DNA from: DATCJU01 sp036562635
GTDB taxonomy: Bacteria; Actinomycetota; Actinomycetes; Mycobacteriales; Pseudonocardiaceae
Reading direction: 5' to 3'
DNA length: 8,078 bases
Assembly: GCA_036562635.1 (NCBI GenBank)
Contig: DATCJU010000176.1
Location: 1-8,078 of the forward strand
The position numbers were made by a program, and so were the translations under genes. Shown piece after piece: positions 1 to 6,861 of the stretch (positions within the stretch are counted from its first letter, which is position 1; every line of letters starts with the position of its first letter). The notes below the pieces were generated by a model. That model had not been told where the DNA came from, did no database searches, and saw only the letters and a program-made list of their open reading frames with translations.

Positions 1-300
1 GTGCGGGGCGGCACGCACGGCGTGCGCGGTGTGCCGGGCGGTGTCGGACACCGCGCCCACGGCCTGCTGCGTCCTCTCCTGCACCGCCTGTGCCCGGTCA
101 CCGGCTCGCGGGGGCGGTACCGACGGCCCCGCTCCCATCACCCGCTCCCGGGCCCGCTGCCACGCCGACCTGGCCCGGTCCACCCGACGCCGGACGATGC
201 GCCGTGGGGTGGTCCGCTCGGCCAGCCGCTCGACGTCCTCGGTGAGTTCCGCGCGGGTCCGGTCGATGTCCGCCCTTATCTGGTCGGGTGACGTGCCCAC
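1..300 (-). CDS. DUF3618 family protein, N-terminal part (cut by window edge)
   Basis: This is the first 100 codons of a gene whose 3' end lies outside the window. The product begins VGTSPDQIRADIDRTRAEL. This matches the opening helix of DUF3618 proteins, where a D-I-x-x-T-R-x-x-L pattern near the N-terminus is the hallmark. A basic stretch (TTPRRIVRRRVDRAR) and a long helix rich in A, Q and R follow; a membrane segment is usual further on in the family but is not in view. The GTG start is chosen because AAGGAGG sits about 8 bases upstream and the family motif begins right after it. The start lies 25 bases inside the 3' end of the holin-family gene, so the two are probably translationally coupled. 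Family members are small envelope-associated proteins of unknown biochemical role, often next to holin-family genes in actinobacteria. Family is fairly sure; function is unknown. Confidence 0.8.
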   Translation of the reverse strand, partial: MGTSPDQIRADIDRTRAELTEDVERLAERTTPRRIVRRRVDRARSAWQRARERVMGAGPSVPPPRAGDRAQAVQERTQQAVGAVSDTARHTAHAVRAAPH

Positions 301-725
301 TGCGCGTCCTCCTTCAACGACTCGATGGTTCGCTCCGGCTTCGGGGACACCTGGCGCATCCGGGATCGCCCGATCAGGAGGAGCAGCAGCGCGACCACCG
401 CCCACGCCGCTCCGACCAGCAACGCGGCCCAGCCCAGGCCCAGCACGTCGTCGAGGGCGAACACCAGGGCGAAGCTGAGCACCAGCAGGGCCAGGTGACC
501 GGCGACAGCCGCGGCCCCGAGCACCCCGGCGGCCCTGCCGGCCTTCCCGGTTTCCTCGCGGATCTCGGCCTTGGCCAGGTCCAGTTCCTGCCGCACCAGT
601 CGGGACAGGTCCTGGGCCACCTCTCCGATCAGCTCACCGACGGAGACCTCCTCGACCGGCGGCCGCGGCCGGGCCGGGGACGGTCGGCTCTGCTGGGGAA
701 TCGACGAGTCGGAAGGGGTGGTCAT
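276..725 (-). CDS. phage holin family / DUF1469-like membrane protein
   Basis: The 149-residue product has the layout of the Actinobacterial holin-X / DUF1469 superfamily. Residues 1-25 are a disordered proline/serine-rich tail. Residues 28-62 form an amphipathic helix with the family-like run ELIGEVAQDLSRLVRQELD. Two hydrophobic segments follow at about 66-91 and 97-119, then a short basic cytosolic tail. Despite the family name these are normal chromosomal envelope proteins, not evidence of a prophage. The ATG overlaps the upstream gene's TGA by four bases (ATGA), and a GAGG-rich stretch precedes it, so it should be co-translated with that gene. The DUF3618 gene starts inside its 3' end. 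Length and topology fit the family; the exact physiological role (envelope stress or membrane organisation) is inference. Confidence 0.82.
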   Translation of the reverse strand: MTTPSDSSIPQQSRPSPARPRPPVEEVSVGELIGEVAQDLSRLVRQELDLAKAEIREETGKAGRAAGVLGAAAVAGHLALLVLSFALVFALDDVLGLGWAALLVGAAWAVVALLLLLIGRSRMRQVSPKPERTIESLKEDAQWARHPTR

Positions 726-1456
726 GTCCCCTCACCTCGGTACTGGCTCGGATCGTTCGGCCAGCCCGTCCCCGGGGCGCCTAGGGTCCTCGTGGACGAG
801 GAACCATGGAGCGGCACCCCCGGCCCGTGGGGCGTCCTCGGCGCCGTCGACTCCGGAGGAGGTGCCTGAGCCGGTACCTCGGGTTCGGCCGCCGCCTCGG
901 GTGTGGTGTCGGACGTCCCCGAGCCGGCCGGCTCCGGTTGCGCCGCCGGCACCGCGTCCCCGGTCAGACTCCTGGCGATCCTGCCCACCACGAACCCGGC
1001 CAGTGCGGCCCCGGCGAGGAAGACCCCCGGGCGCCGCCGGGCGAAGTCCTGCACCGTGGTGACCATCCCGTCCAGGCCCTGCTCCTCCAGGTAGCGTGCG
1101 GCCTGGTGGCCGCGTTCGGCGGCCTGGCGCACCACCTCCTGCGCGGGGGAGCCGCTCTCACTGCGATCGGCCATCTGCTGCAGCTCGTCGGCCAGCTGAT
1201 GCAGCCCCCGGGCCAACCGGCGGGTCTGGTCCCGGCTCTCTCGGCTCAGCCGTTCCCGCGCCTGCGACAGCACACGGCGGGCCTGATCCCCGGCCTCGGC
1301 GGTGACCTGGCGTGCCTGTTCCCCGGCGGTACCGGCCACCTCACCGCCCGCGGCCCTGATCCGTTCCCCCGTTGTCTGGTCCTCCGGGCGGACAGCCCAG
1401 TCCGGTGCGTTCGTCCGCTCCTCCGGCCCGGTGGCCCGGCCGTACGCATCCGTCAC
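722..1456 (-). CDS. helical single-pass membrane-associated protein of the holin/DUF3618 operon
   Basis: The 244-residue product has no enzyme motif I recognise. Residues 30-125 are charged and rich in A, Q, R and E, predicting a long amphipathic helix or coiled coil of the apolipoprotein/YtxH-like kind. Residues 143-162 (from PGVFLAGAALAGFVVGRI) form one hydrophobic membrane segment. Residues 165-244 are a disordered P/A/E/T-rich tail. I chose the GTG at 1456 over the ATG at 1480 because GGAGGAGG lies five to six bases upstream of the GTG, whereas the ATG has no such site. It is the first gene of a three-gene set: its TGA overlaps the holin-family ATG, and a candidate stress-type promoter lies 42 bases upstream. 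Its company suggests a structural or stress role at the membrane. That is inference from context, not from a catalytic signature. Confidence 0.75.
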   Translation of the reverse strand: MTDAYGRATGPEERTNAPDWAVRPEDQTTGERIRAAGGEVAGTAGEQARQVTAEAGDQARRVLSQARERLSRESRDQTRRLARGLHQLADELQQMADRSESGSPAQEVVRQAAERGHQAARYLEEQGLDGMVTTVQDFARRRPGVFLAGAALAGFVVGRIARSLTGDAVPAAQPEPAGSGTSDTTPEAAAEPEVPAQAPPPESTAPRTPHGPGVPLHGSSSTRTLGAPGTGWPNDPSQYRGEGT

Positions 1457-1498
1457 CGGTACCTCCTCCAGTCGGCGCATGGCTGCTCGCCCTGCCGG

Positions 1499-1524
1499 TT
1501 ACCCCCTGCCCCAAGGGGTGACAC
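1499..1524 (-). promoter_or_regulatory. candidate sigma-B-type (general stress) promoter
   Basis: Reading the minus strand, GTGT (1524-1521) is followed after exactly 16 bases by GGGTAA (1504-1499). This fits the GNNT-N14-16-GGGTAY pattern known for the Streptomyces SigB/SigH-type stress sigma factors, except for A at the last position. The -10 box ends 42 bases before the GTG of the first gene in the three-gene envelope operon, a sensible leader length. The site lies in the only gap upstream of that operon. The match is short and the genome GC-rich, so chance cannot be excluded. Confidence 0.4.
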
Positions 1525-1564
1525 CTGGGCGCTCGACGGGGTACGGGACGAGGATGTGCCGGTG

Positions 1565-3121
1565 CTACGAGCCGGACAGGCGGGGCGAGTTGCGTGTCCG
1601 CCGGACGGTGTGGGCGAGACGCTCGGCCCGGCGGGTGATGTTGCGGACCATGCCCCCGAACACCAGGGCGTGGAACGGGGAGACCGCCCACCAGTACAGG
1701 TGCCCGGCCAGACCGCGGGGGACGAACACCGCACGCTGCCGGTACTCCGAACCGCCTGGGCGGGGTGTCACGGTCAGCTCCAGCCAGGCCCGGCCGGGCA
1801 GGCGCATCTCGGCGCGCAACAGGAGCCGCCGACCGCGTTGGAGATCCTCCACGCGCCACCAGTCCAGGGCCTGCCCCACGCTCAGCCGTGACGGGTCACG
1901 GCGGCCACGACGCAGCCCCACCCCACCCACCGCGCGGTCCAACCAGCCCCGCAGTGCCCAGGCCAGGGGGAACGAGTACCAGCCGTTCTCCCCGCCGATC
2001 GCCTCCACCACCCGCCACAGCTGCTCCGGAGAGGCCGAGCAGGACCGTTGCCGCACGTCCTCGTAGACGCTGCCCCCGCTCCACGACGGGTCGCTGGGCA
2101 GCGGATCGGCCGGTGCGCCGACCGCGGTGGCGTCCGTCCACCGTGTCTCCACCGCACCCTGTCGGGTACGGGCCAGGGCGAGGGCGACCGCCCGGTCGAA
2201 GCCGGTCAGTCCCTCCGGAGGTGGGGGCAGCAGGCGGTGGACGTCCTGTTCCCGGCACACCACCTCGTGGACCAGCGACTCCACCAGCGGTCGGGCGATG
2301 GCGGCCGGCACCGGGGTGACCCAGTGCACCCAGTGTGCGGACAGAGCGGGGCTGAGCACCGGTACCGGCAGCACCAGTCGGCGGGGAAGCCCGGCGACCG
2401 CCGCGTAGCGCTGCATCATCTCCAGGTAGGTCAGCACCTCCGGGCCACCGATGTCGAAGGAACGGTTGACCTCGCGGGGCAGGTGGACCGCCTCCACCAG
2501 GTAGTGCAGGACGTCGCGCACCGCGATGGGCTGAATGCGGTTGTGCGCCCACCGGGGCACCACCATCACCGGCAGGCGTTCGGTGAGGTAGCGCAGCATC
2601 TCGAAACTGGCCGACCCGGAGCCGATGATCACCGCGGCCTGGAACACCACCGACGGCACCCCGGAGCGGAGGAAGATCTCACCGACCTCGGTGCGGGAGG
2701 CCAGGTGTGGGGACAGTTCCCCCTCGGGGTGCAACCCACCCAGGTAGACGATCCGTTGCACTCCGGCTCGGTGGGCGGTGCGGGCGAAGTTCTCCGCCGC
2801 GACCCGGTCCACCTCCGGGAAGTCCTTCCGCTGCAGGGAGTGCACCAGGTAGTAGGCCACGTCCACGTCGGACAGCGCCCGCTGCACCGCCTCGGAGTCC
2901 AGGACGTCCCCGGCGACGACGTCGATCCGGTCGACGTACGGGGCGTCCCGCAGTTTGTCGGGGCTGCGCACCAGGCACCGGACCTGGTGCCCGGCGGCCA
3001 GCAGGCGCGGCACGAGCCGGCCCCCGATGTACCCGGTGGCGCCGACCACCAGGCAGCGCAGGCCGTGGGGTGACCCGGTGGGCGGGGTGGTCCCGTCCTG
3101 CTGCGCGTCGATGGTCCTCAC
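1565..3121 (-). CDS. SDR/NmrA-like NAD(P)-binding protein with C-terminal DUF2867 domain
   Basis: The protein has 518 residues from the chosen GTG. Residues 21-130 are a Rossmann fold. It opens LRCLVVGATGYIGG with the dinucleotide-binding glycines at 27, 30 and 33, then VAGDVLD (69-75), AYYLVHSL (89-96) and RIVYLGGL (123-130). Residues to about 300 continue like atypical extended SDR/NmrA-type proteins; I see no classical YxxxK catalytic pair. From about 350 to 505 follows a W/Y-rich region (GGSVYEDVRQRS, GWYSFPLAW, HLYWWAVSPFHALVFGGM) matching the DUF2867 domain commonly fused to such SDRs. The fold is sound, but the substrate is unknown. The frame is open to an ATG at 3235, which would start inside the strong hairpin at 3205-3242, so I prefer GTG 3121, although its ribosome site is weak. 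GAGGTGAGG just before the ATC codon four codons in keeps the exact start open. It appears to be a single-gene unit between two operons. Confidence 0.85.
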   Translation of the reverse strand: MRTIDAQQDGTTPPTGSPHGLRCLVVGATGYIGGRLVPRLLAAGHQVRCLVRSPDKLRDAPYVDRIDVVAGDVLDSEAVQRALSDVDVAYYLVHSLQRKDFPEVDRVAAENFARTAHRAGVQRIVYLGGLHPEGELSPHLASRTEVGEIFLRSGVPSVVFQAAVIIGSGSASFEMLRYLTERLPVMVVPRWAHNRIQPIAVRDVLHYLVEAVHLPREVNRSFDIGGPEVLTYLEMMQRYAAVAGLPRRLVLPVPVLSPALSAHWVHWVTPVPAAIARPLVESLVHEVVCREQDVHRLLPPPPEGLTGFDRAVALALARTRQGAVETRWTDATAVGAPADPLPSDPSWSGGSVYEDVRQRSCSASPEQLWRVVEAIGGENGWYSFPLAWALRGWLDRAVGGVGLRRGRRDPSRLSVGQALDWWRVEDLQRGRRLLLRAEMRLPGRAWLELTVTPRPGGSEYRQRAVFVPRGLAGHLYWWAVSPFHALVFGGMVRNITRRAERLAHTVRRTRNSPRLSGS

Positions 3122-3204
3122 CTCGATTCGCCGGTCGTGGCCGGAGGTGTCGCTCCCACTATCCGTTGCCGCCGTGGACACCGCAGCCCGGAGCCGGAAC
3201 ACGA

Positions 3205-3242
3205 CACGGGGGCGGGGCCACCGTGGCGGCCCCACCCCCGTG
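3205..3242 (-). terminator. strong hairpin terminator after the three-gene cassette
   Basis: The arms are 15 bases each, CACGGGGGTGGGGCC and GGCCCCGCCCCCGTG on the minus strand, around an eight-base loop. All positions pair if one U-G wobble is allowed. On the plus strand that position is a C-A mismatch, so the hairpin fits better as a minus-strand RNA. It begins 11 bases after the stop codon of the membrane-protein gene. There is no clean U-tract after it, as is common for actinobacterial terminators. It would separate the cassette from the SDR gene. Confidence 0.72.
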
Positions 3243-3253
3243 GGCAGGCGTTC

Positions 3254-4540
3254 TCACTGCACAGCAGTGTGTCCGTTCGACCTCCTTTCCGGTCCTTCCT
3301 CCGGTGTCGTTCCCCCCTCGTTCCGGTCAGGTGCAACCCCCGTCAGCGCCCTGTCCGGTACGTAGTGGTTGTTCGTGTTCGGTACGTGGCTGTGGCCCGA
3401 CGTGTGGTTGCCCGGGGTCTCCTCGGGCCAGCGCGAGGTGTACTGCGGCTGCACCGGCGCCGGTTCACCGCTCGGGGTGTTCTCGATGGCCAGGGTGAGA
3501 TCCGGGGCGTCGAACTCCTGCCGGATGCGTTCCGCGACCTCCTGGGCTCCGTGGTGGCTCAGGACGTGGGCGAGCTGGTGACCGAGCAGAGCACGCTCGG
3601 AGTCCTGTTCCGCGCCGGGGTAGAGCTGGCGGATCAGCGCGGAGGCGGGTTCGTGTGCCATGGCGCCGTTCGTCTCCGGCGACCGGGCCGTGTGGGCGGC
3701 CATCACCGGAGAGAACGGCACTGTCCGCTCGGCGAAGCCGGACGGCAGATGCCCGTCGTTCGGGTCGGACACCAGGGTCCGGAACCGAGGATCGGCGTTG
3801 ACCACCTCCGAGAGCTGGGTCAACGGGCCGATGAGCCGGGCTGCCTCATCCACGCGGTCGAGGTGGCGGGCCAGCCACCACACCACCGCACTGCTGGGGC
3901 TGACCAGAACCTCCTGCTCCAGGTAGGCACGCACCCTGCGTTCGTGCTTGCGTTCCAGTTCCCACAGCAGTTCCCGCCTGCGCAGCTCGGACAGTTGCCG
4001 CAGCTGCTTGGTCTCCTCGTCGGGAGTGGTCAGCGAGACCTGTTCCGCCCAGACCATCACCTGCCGGGACGGGTCCGGCTGGGGGGTGCCCAGGGCAGCG
4101 GTCAGCTGGTGCTGCACCGTGTTGCGGTCGAGGGGTGAGGCGGCCTTGGTGATTTCCTTGGCACGAGCGAGGATCGAGTTGACCGCAGCGCCGGTGTGCG
4201 GAACCTGCAGAGCACCGGGTGCCGTGGGCGGCAGGTACCAGTGAACGACACAGGACAGCAGGAAGCGGTAGCCCGGCAGTGCACTGTCCAACGCCACCCC
4301 TGACAGGGTGTAGCTCAGAGGCTCGGGAGGAGTGGCCTCCGGCGGGGGAGGCGGTTCGTACTGCGGCGGCGGGAGCTCCTGGCTGTTCCGCTGCTTGACG
4401 TAACGGACGGCGTAGAAGATGAAAGCGGCGAGAGGCAGCCATGCCAGGGGCGCCGTGACCGGGATCGCACCGAGAAGCAGAACCAGTACCAGGGCGCCTC
4501 CGCCGTAGGCGGCGAGCCGCACCTTCCCGTCACGGTTCAT
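3254..4540 (-). CDS. two-pass membrane protein with possible SPFH/band-7-like region (third cassette gene)
   Basis: I do not recognise a named family for this 428-residue protein. Residues 8-27 and about 30-46 are hydrophobic, separated by a P/A turn, so the N-terminus is a membrane hairpin. Residues 55-75 are a proline-rich linker. Residues 76-215 look like an alpha/beta region followed by a charged helix: FLLSCVVHWYL, then AAVNSILARAKEITKAAS, VMVWAEQVSLTTPDEE and a helix rich in R, E and L at 178-212. This order resembles SPFH/band-7 proteins, in which a strand ending in a V/I-rich motif leads into a long coiled coil, but the resemblance is by eye only. The tail from about 355 is disordered and rich in P, N, H and G. 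The ATG overlaps the NTPase stop by four bases (ATGA), and GGAGGAG lies about 8 bases upstream. The gene is the last of the cassette and probably provides its membrane anchor or target. Confidence 0.78.
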   Translation of the reverse strand: MNRDGKVRLAAYGGGALVLVLLLGAIPVTAPLAWLPLAAFIFYAVRYVKQRNSQELPPPQYEPPPPPEATPPEPLSYTLSGVALDSALPGYRFLLSCVVHWYLPPTAPGALQVPHTGAAVNSILARAKEITKAASPLDRNTVQHQLTAALGTPQPDPSRQVMVWAEQVSLTTPDEETKQLRQLSELRRRELLWELERKHERRVRAYLEQEVLVSPSSAVVWWLARHLDRVDEAARLIGPLTQLSEVVNADPRFRTLVSDPNDGHLPSGFAERTVPFSPVMAAHTARSPETNGAMAHEPASALIRQLYPGAEQDSERALLGHQLAHVLSHHGAQEVAERIRQEFDAPDLTLAIENTPSGEPAPVQPQYTSRWPEETPGNHTSGHSHVPNTNNHYVPDRALTGVAPDRNEGGTTPEEGPERRSNGHTAVQ

Positions 4541-6861
4541 CGGACGTTCTCCTCCAGGGTGGTCACCGGGGGTGGGACAGGGGCGCCCAGTCCCGCCGCA
4601 CGGTTGATCGCATCGAGCAGGTGGGCGGCGGTACGGGCGCGTGCCGCGGGTTCGGCTGGCTCGGCCTGGTTCCTGATCCAGTCACGGGCGACCCGGTACA
4701 GCCGGGCGAGTAGGCCGGCATGTCCGGCGCAGGCCTCCACCAGCAGGTCCGGCAGGCTCGCGTGTTCCGGGTGCTGGGCGGCCAGGTCCAGCCAGTGCTG
4801 CACCGCTTCGGCCCACGGGGACACGGGGTGGTGGGCCAGCACCTCCCGCCAACCGGTGATGACCTGGGCGCGTACGTCAGGGTCCTCGGCCAGCAGCCGG
4901 GGGAGCACTTGGGAGTGGGCCTGTCGCTCCGCATCGACCAGCGCCAGGAACAGGTCACCGTCGAACGGTGACCACTCGGTGAGCCTGGTGAGCAGTCGAC
5001 GGGGGAAACGGTGGTCCTGGACAGCCAGGGCGGCCAGGGCTTCCCGTGCCTCCTGGGCGATGCGGGAGTTGCGATGGCCGCGCAACAGCCACAGCCGGCT
5101 CAGGGCCGCGTCCGGGTAACGCGGGGCCAGCACCTCCACACACACCGCGATGAGCACACTGGCCTGGCTTCTGGGCAGGGTCGTCTCGCGGGCCCAGTAG
5201 TAGAGCGCCCGGCGTACGGCCGCGCCGTGTCGCTCGTCGACGGCTGCTCGAGCGAGCACGATGTAGGCCAGGGAGCTGATCTGGGTGTTCGAGTCCTGGG
5301 CCCATGACTTGGTCGCCCAGAGCAACCCCCCGATGTCGCCGATGCGGAGCCACTGCTCACCCGCGTGCCGTGCGACTCGCTGTCGGTCCTCGAGGGTGAG
5401 GACGTTCCGTGCCCTGCCCAGGAGCATGATCCAGTGGTTGAGCTGTTCGCGCAGACCCGGATACTCGTCCCAGAAGCGGTCCAGGACGGCCGACCCGTAG
5501 GCCAGGCGATTGAACCGGACCCGCCGGTCCACCACCGAGGCGTCGAGCTTCCTGATGCGGTTGATCAGACCGTCCCGGGACAGTCTCGGGACCTCGCTCT
5601 CCGGGTGGTCGGTGAGTCGCAGGAGTTGCTGTTCGGCGTAGTGCACCGCATGGACGGCGGCGCCCTCCAACATGGCCACGGACAGCAGCAGGGCTCGATC
5701 GGCGCCTTCCCCGTGCTGGGTCAGGGTCTCGCCAACCTTCTCCGACAGATCGGTCAGGGCACTCAGTGCCGCCGACAGCCATTCCTTGGGATCCGGTGCG
5801 GCTCCCGGCCTGCGCGCCGCCTCCACGATGAGCGCGGCCAGGCGCGCCACCTCCTCCATGGGAGCGTTGTGCAGGAACGCCGTCAGTGCCTCGGAGTCCA
5901 GGTGTTCCTCGTCGATCGCCACCTGTTCCTGCGCCAGGTACCGCCGGAGCACCTGACGGGGATCGGGCCTGCCGATGGTGACCACCCAACGCCAGTGCGG
6001 ATGGTCCAGCAGGCGCTGGTGGCCCTCCGGCAGGACGACCACCAGGCGCGCGTCCTGCCGTCGCACCACGTCGGCGAGTGCCTCAAGCTCGTGCTGCCAC
6101 CGGGCGAAACGCTCGGGGTCGGCCTCGCCCAGGTCCAGTAGCAACCGGTCGTCCGGCCCGCTCAACTTCAGACCGCTGACCAGCCCCGGGATGTCGTCGT
6201 GCTCGGGTGCCAGTTCGTACAGCGTGTCGACACCCGGTGGGCACAGCAGCATCCGCGCCGCGGTACGTCGACCCGATCCGGGGGTTCCGGCGAGGAACAC
6301 CGGGTCGGCGGAGCAGGTGAGCTGGGACCGGGCCTGCTCGAAGCCGTCCGGTGCGACGAAGCGTTCCCGGAGCCAGGTGATGTGGGTCGCTCCCGTCACC
6401 TGGACGGCATGTGCACCGCGTGCCTGGTGCTCGGATTCCGAGATGATGTTCTTGTAGGTTTTGCTGTCGTCGTCCTCTTCCTTGGGGCTGGTGCCGTCGC
6501 TGTAGACGGCGTAGAAGTTGAAGTCGCCCTCCACCCTGGTGCCGATCCAGCCGCTGTTGCTGGCGATATCGCCCAGGACGCCGTGCTGGGTGAGCTTCCG
6601 CGCCTGGGCCAGGACCTTCTCCACCTCGGGGGTCTGGTTGGGCTGCTCCGAACCCTGGCCGGGGCGTTCCGGGGTCTTGGGCTGGTCCGGGCCCTGGTCG
6701 GGGCGTTCCGGGGCCTGGCCGGGGTGGTCCAGGTTCTGGCTGCGGTCCTCCGGGTCCTGGTCGAAGTAGTCCAGTTCCCGGTCCAGGTACTCCAGGTCCT
6801 GGGTGGGGTACTCCGGCCGGTCGTCACCGGGCGCGGGCGGATCGACGAAGACCTCGGTCAT
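4537..6861 (-). CDS. NTPase-like signalling hub with degenerate P-loop and helical C-terminal half
   Basis: The protein has 774 residues. Residues 1-78 are an acidic, P/Q/D-rich disordered linker with short repeats. Residues 79-112 carry the TQHGVLG...NSGWIG segment shared with the upstream cyclase-like protein. Residues 186-206 (PVFLAGTPGSGRRTAARMLL) look like a P-loop, with the invariant Lys replaced by Arg198 and the next position also Arg. LLLDLGE (240-246) could be a Walker B strand; ARLVVVLPEG (271-280) and WVVTIGRPDPRQVLRRYL (292-309) fit later strands of a STAND/AAA-like core. From about 360 to 755 the chain looks almost wholly helical (for example 530-660), suggesting HEAT- or TPR-like superhelical repeats. 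Such N-terminal adaptor, NTPase and repeat layouts are typical of NLR-like STAND sensors. Whether it hydrolyses ATP is doubtful with the altered P-loop. Both ends overlap neighbours by ATGA; AGGGG precedes the start at a loose spacing. Confidence 0.85.
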   Translation of the reverse strand: MTEVFVDPPAPGDDRPEYPTQDLEYLDRELDYFDQDPEDRSQNLDHPGQAPERPDQGPDQPKTPERPGQGSEQPNQTPEVEKVLAQARKLTQHGVLGDIASNSGWIGTRVEGDFNFYAVYSDGTSPKEEDDDSKTYKNIISESEHQARGAHAVQVTGATHITWLRERFVAPDGFEQARSQLTCSADPVFLAGTPGSGRRTAARMLLCPPGVDTLYELAPEHDDIPGLVSGLKLSGPDDRLLLDLGEADPERFARWQHELEALADVVRRQDARLVVVLPEGHQRLLDHPHWRWVVTIGRPDPRQVLRRYLAQEQVAIDEEHLDSEALTAFLHNAPMEEVARLAALIVEAARRPGAAPDPKEWLSAALSALTDLSEKVGETLTQHGEGADRALLLSVAMLEGAAVHAVHYAEQQLLRLTDHPESEVPRLSRDGLINRIRKLDASVVDRRVRFNRLAYGSAVLDRFWDEYPGLREQLNHWIMLLGRARNVLTLEDRQRVARHAGEQWLRIGDIGGLLWATKSWAQDSNTQISSLAYIVLARAAVDERHGAAVRRALYYWARETTLPRSQASVLIAVCVEVLAPRYPDAALSRLWLLRGHRNSRIAQEAREALAALAVQDHRFPRRLLTRLTEWSPFDGDLFLALVDAERQAHSQVLPRLLAEDPDVRAQVITGWREVLAHHPVSPWAEAVQHWLDLAAQHPEHASLPDLLVEACAGHAGLLARLYRVARDWIRNQAEPAEPAARARTAAHLLDAINRAAGLGAPVPPPVTTLEENVR
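6541..6629 (-). repeat. shared adaptor-motif repeat, copy in the NTPase gene
   Basis: This stretch aligns without gaps to 7014-7102 in the cyclase-like gene, 473 bases away, with 71 of 89 bases identical by my count. It encodes the region from E79 through NSGWIG of the NTPase. The best-conserved blocks are the codons for TQHGVLG and SGWIG; the divergent block encodes the variable residues between them. The pattern fits an old duplication kept under protein-level selection rather than a recent DNA repeat. Confidence 0.8.
6625..6726 (-). repeat. degenerate P/Q/E-rich short repeats in the NTPase linker
   Basis: Residues 46-79 of the NTPase repeat a loose unit of the form P-[DG]-Q-x-P-[ED]: PGQAPERP, PDQGPDQP, PERPGQG, SEQPNQTP. 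At the DNA level, variants of CCCTGGCCGGGGCGTTCCGGGG recur in shortened or altered form. Together with the D/Y/L-rich residues 22-45 upstream, this forms a flexible acidic tether ahead of the shared adaptor motif. It is expected to vary in length between relatives. Confidence 0.55.

Noticed and set aside
276..725. Holin-family gene as a sign of prophage
   Set aside because: The family name is historical. The neighbours are DUF3618-type envelope genes, with no phage structural, lysin or integrase gene nearby.
1501..1519. Weak hairpin (ACCCC...GGGGT) downstream of the SDR stop as a terminator
   Set aside because: Only five base pairs around a nine-base loop, no U-tract, and it overlaps the candidate promoter spacer.
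1341..1859. Minus-strand open frame covering the gap between the SDR gene and the envelope operon
   Set aside because: It overlaps the end of the SDR gene and the start of the next gene in other frames, is R/P/G-rich without a domain, and has no credible ribosome site.
806..1891. Long plus-strand open frame (361 codons), and similar ones at 2048-3073, 3137-4138, 5365-6141 and 6990-7982
   Set aside because: Each lies opposite a well-supported minus-strand gene with recognisable domains. Their translations are rich in R, P, G, H and Q with no motif, as expected for antisense frames in very GC-rich DNA.
6406..6425. Exact RHIM core in the NTPase (AVQVTG)
   Set aside because: The RHIM core needs the tetrad [VI]-Q-[VIL]-G. 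Here a Thr separates V-Q-V from G, so it is not a true match.
6625..6726. Short GC-rich repeats as a CRISPR array or mobile-element end
   Set aside because: The units are unequal, in frame with the NTPase linker, and have no spacer pattern or inverted termini.
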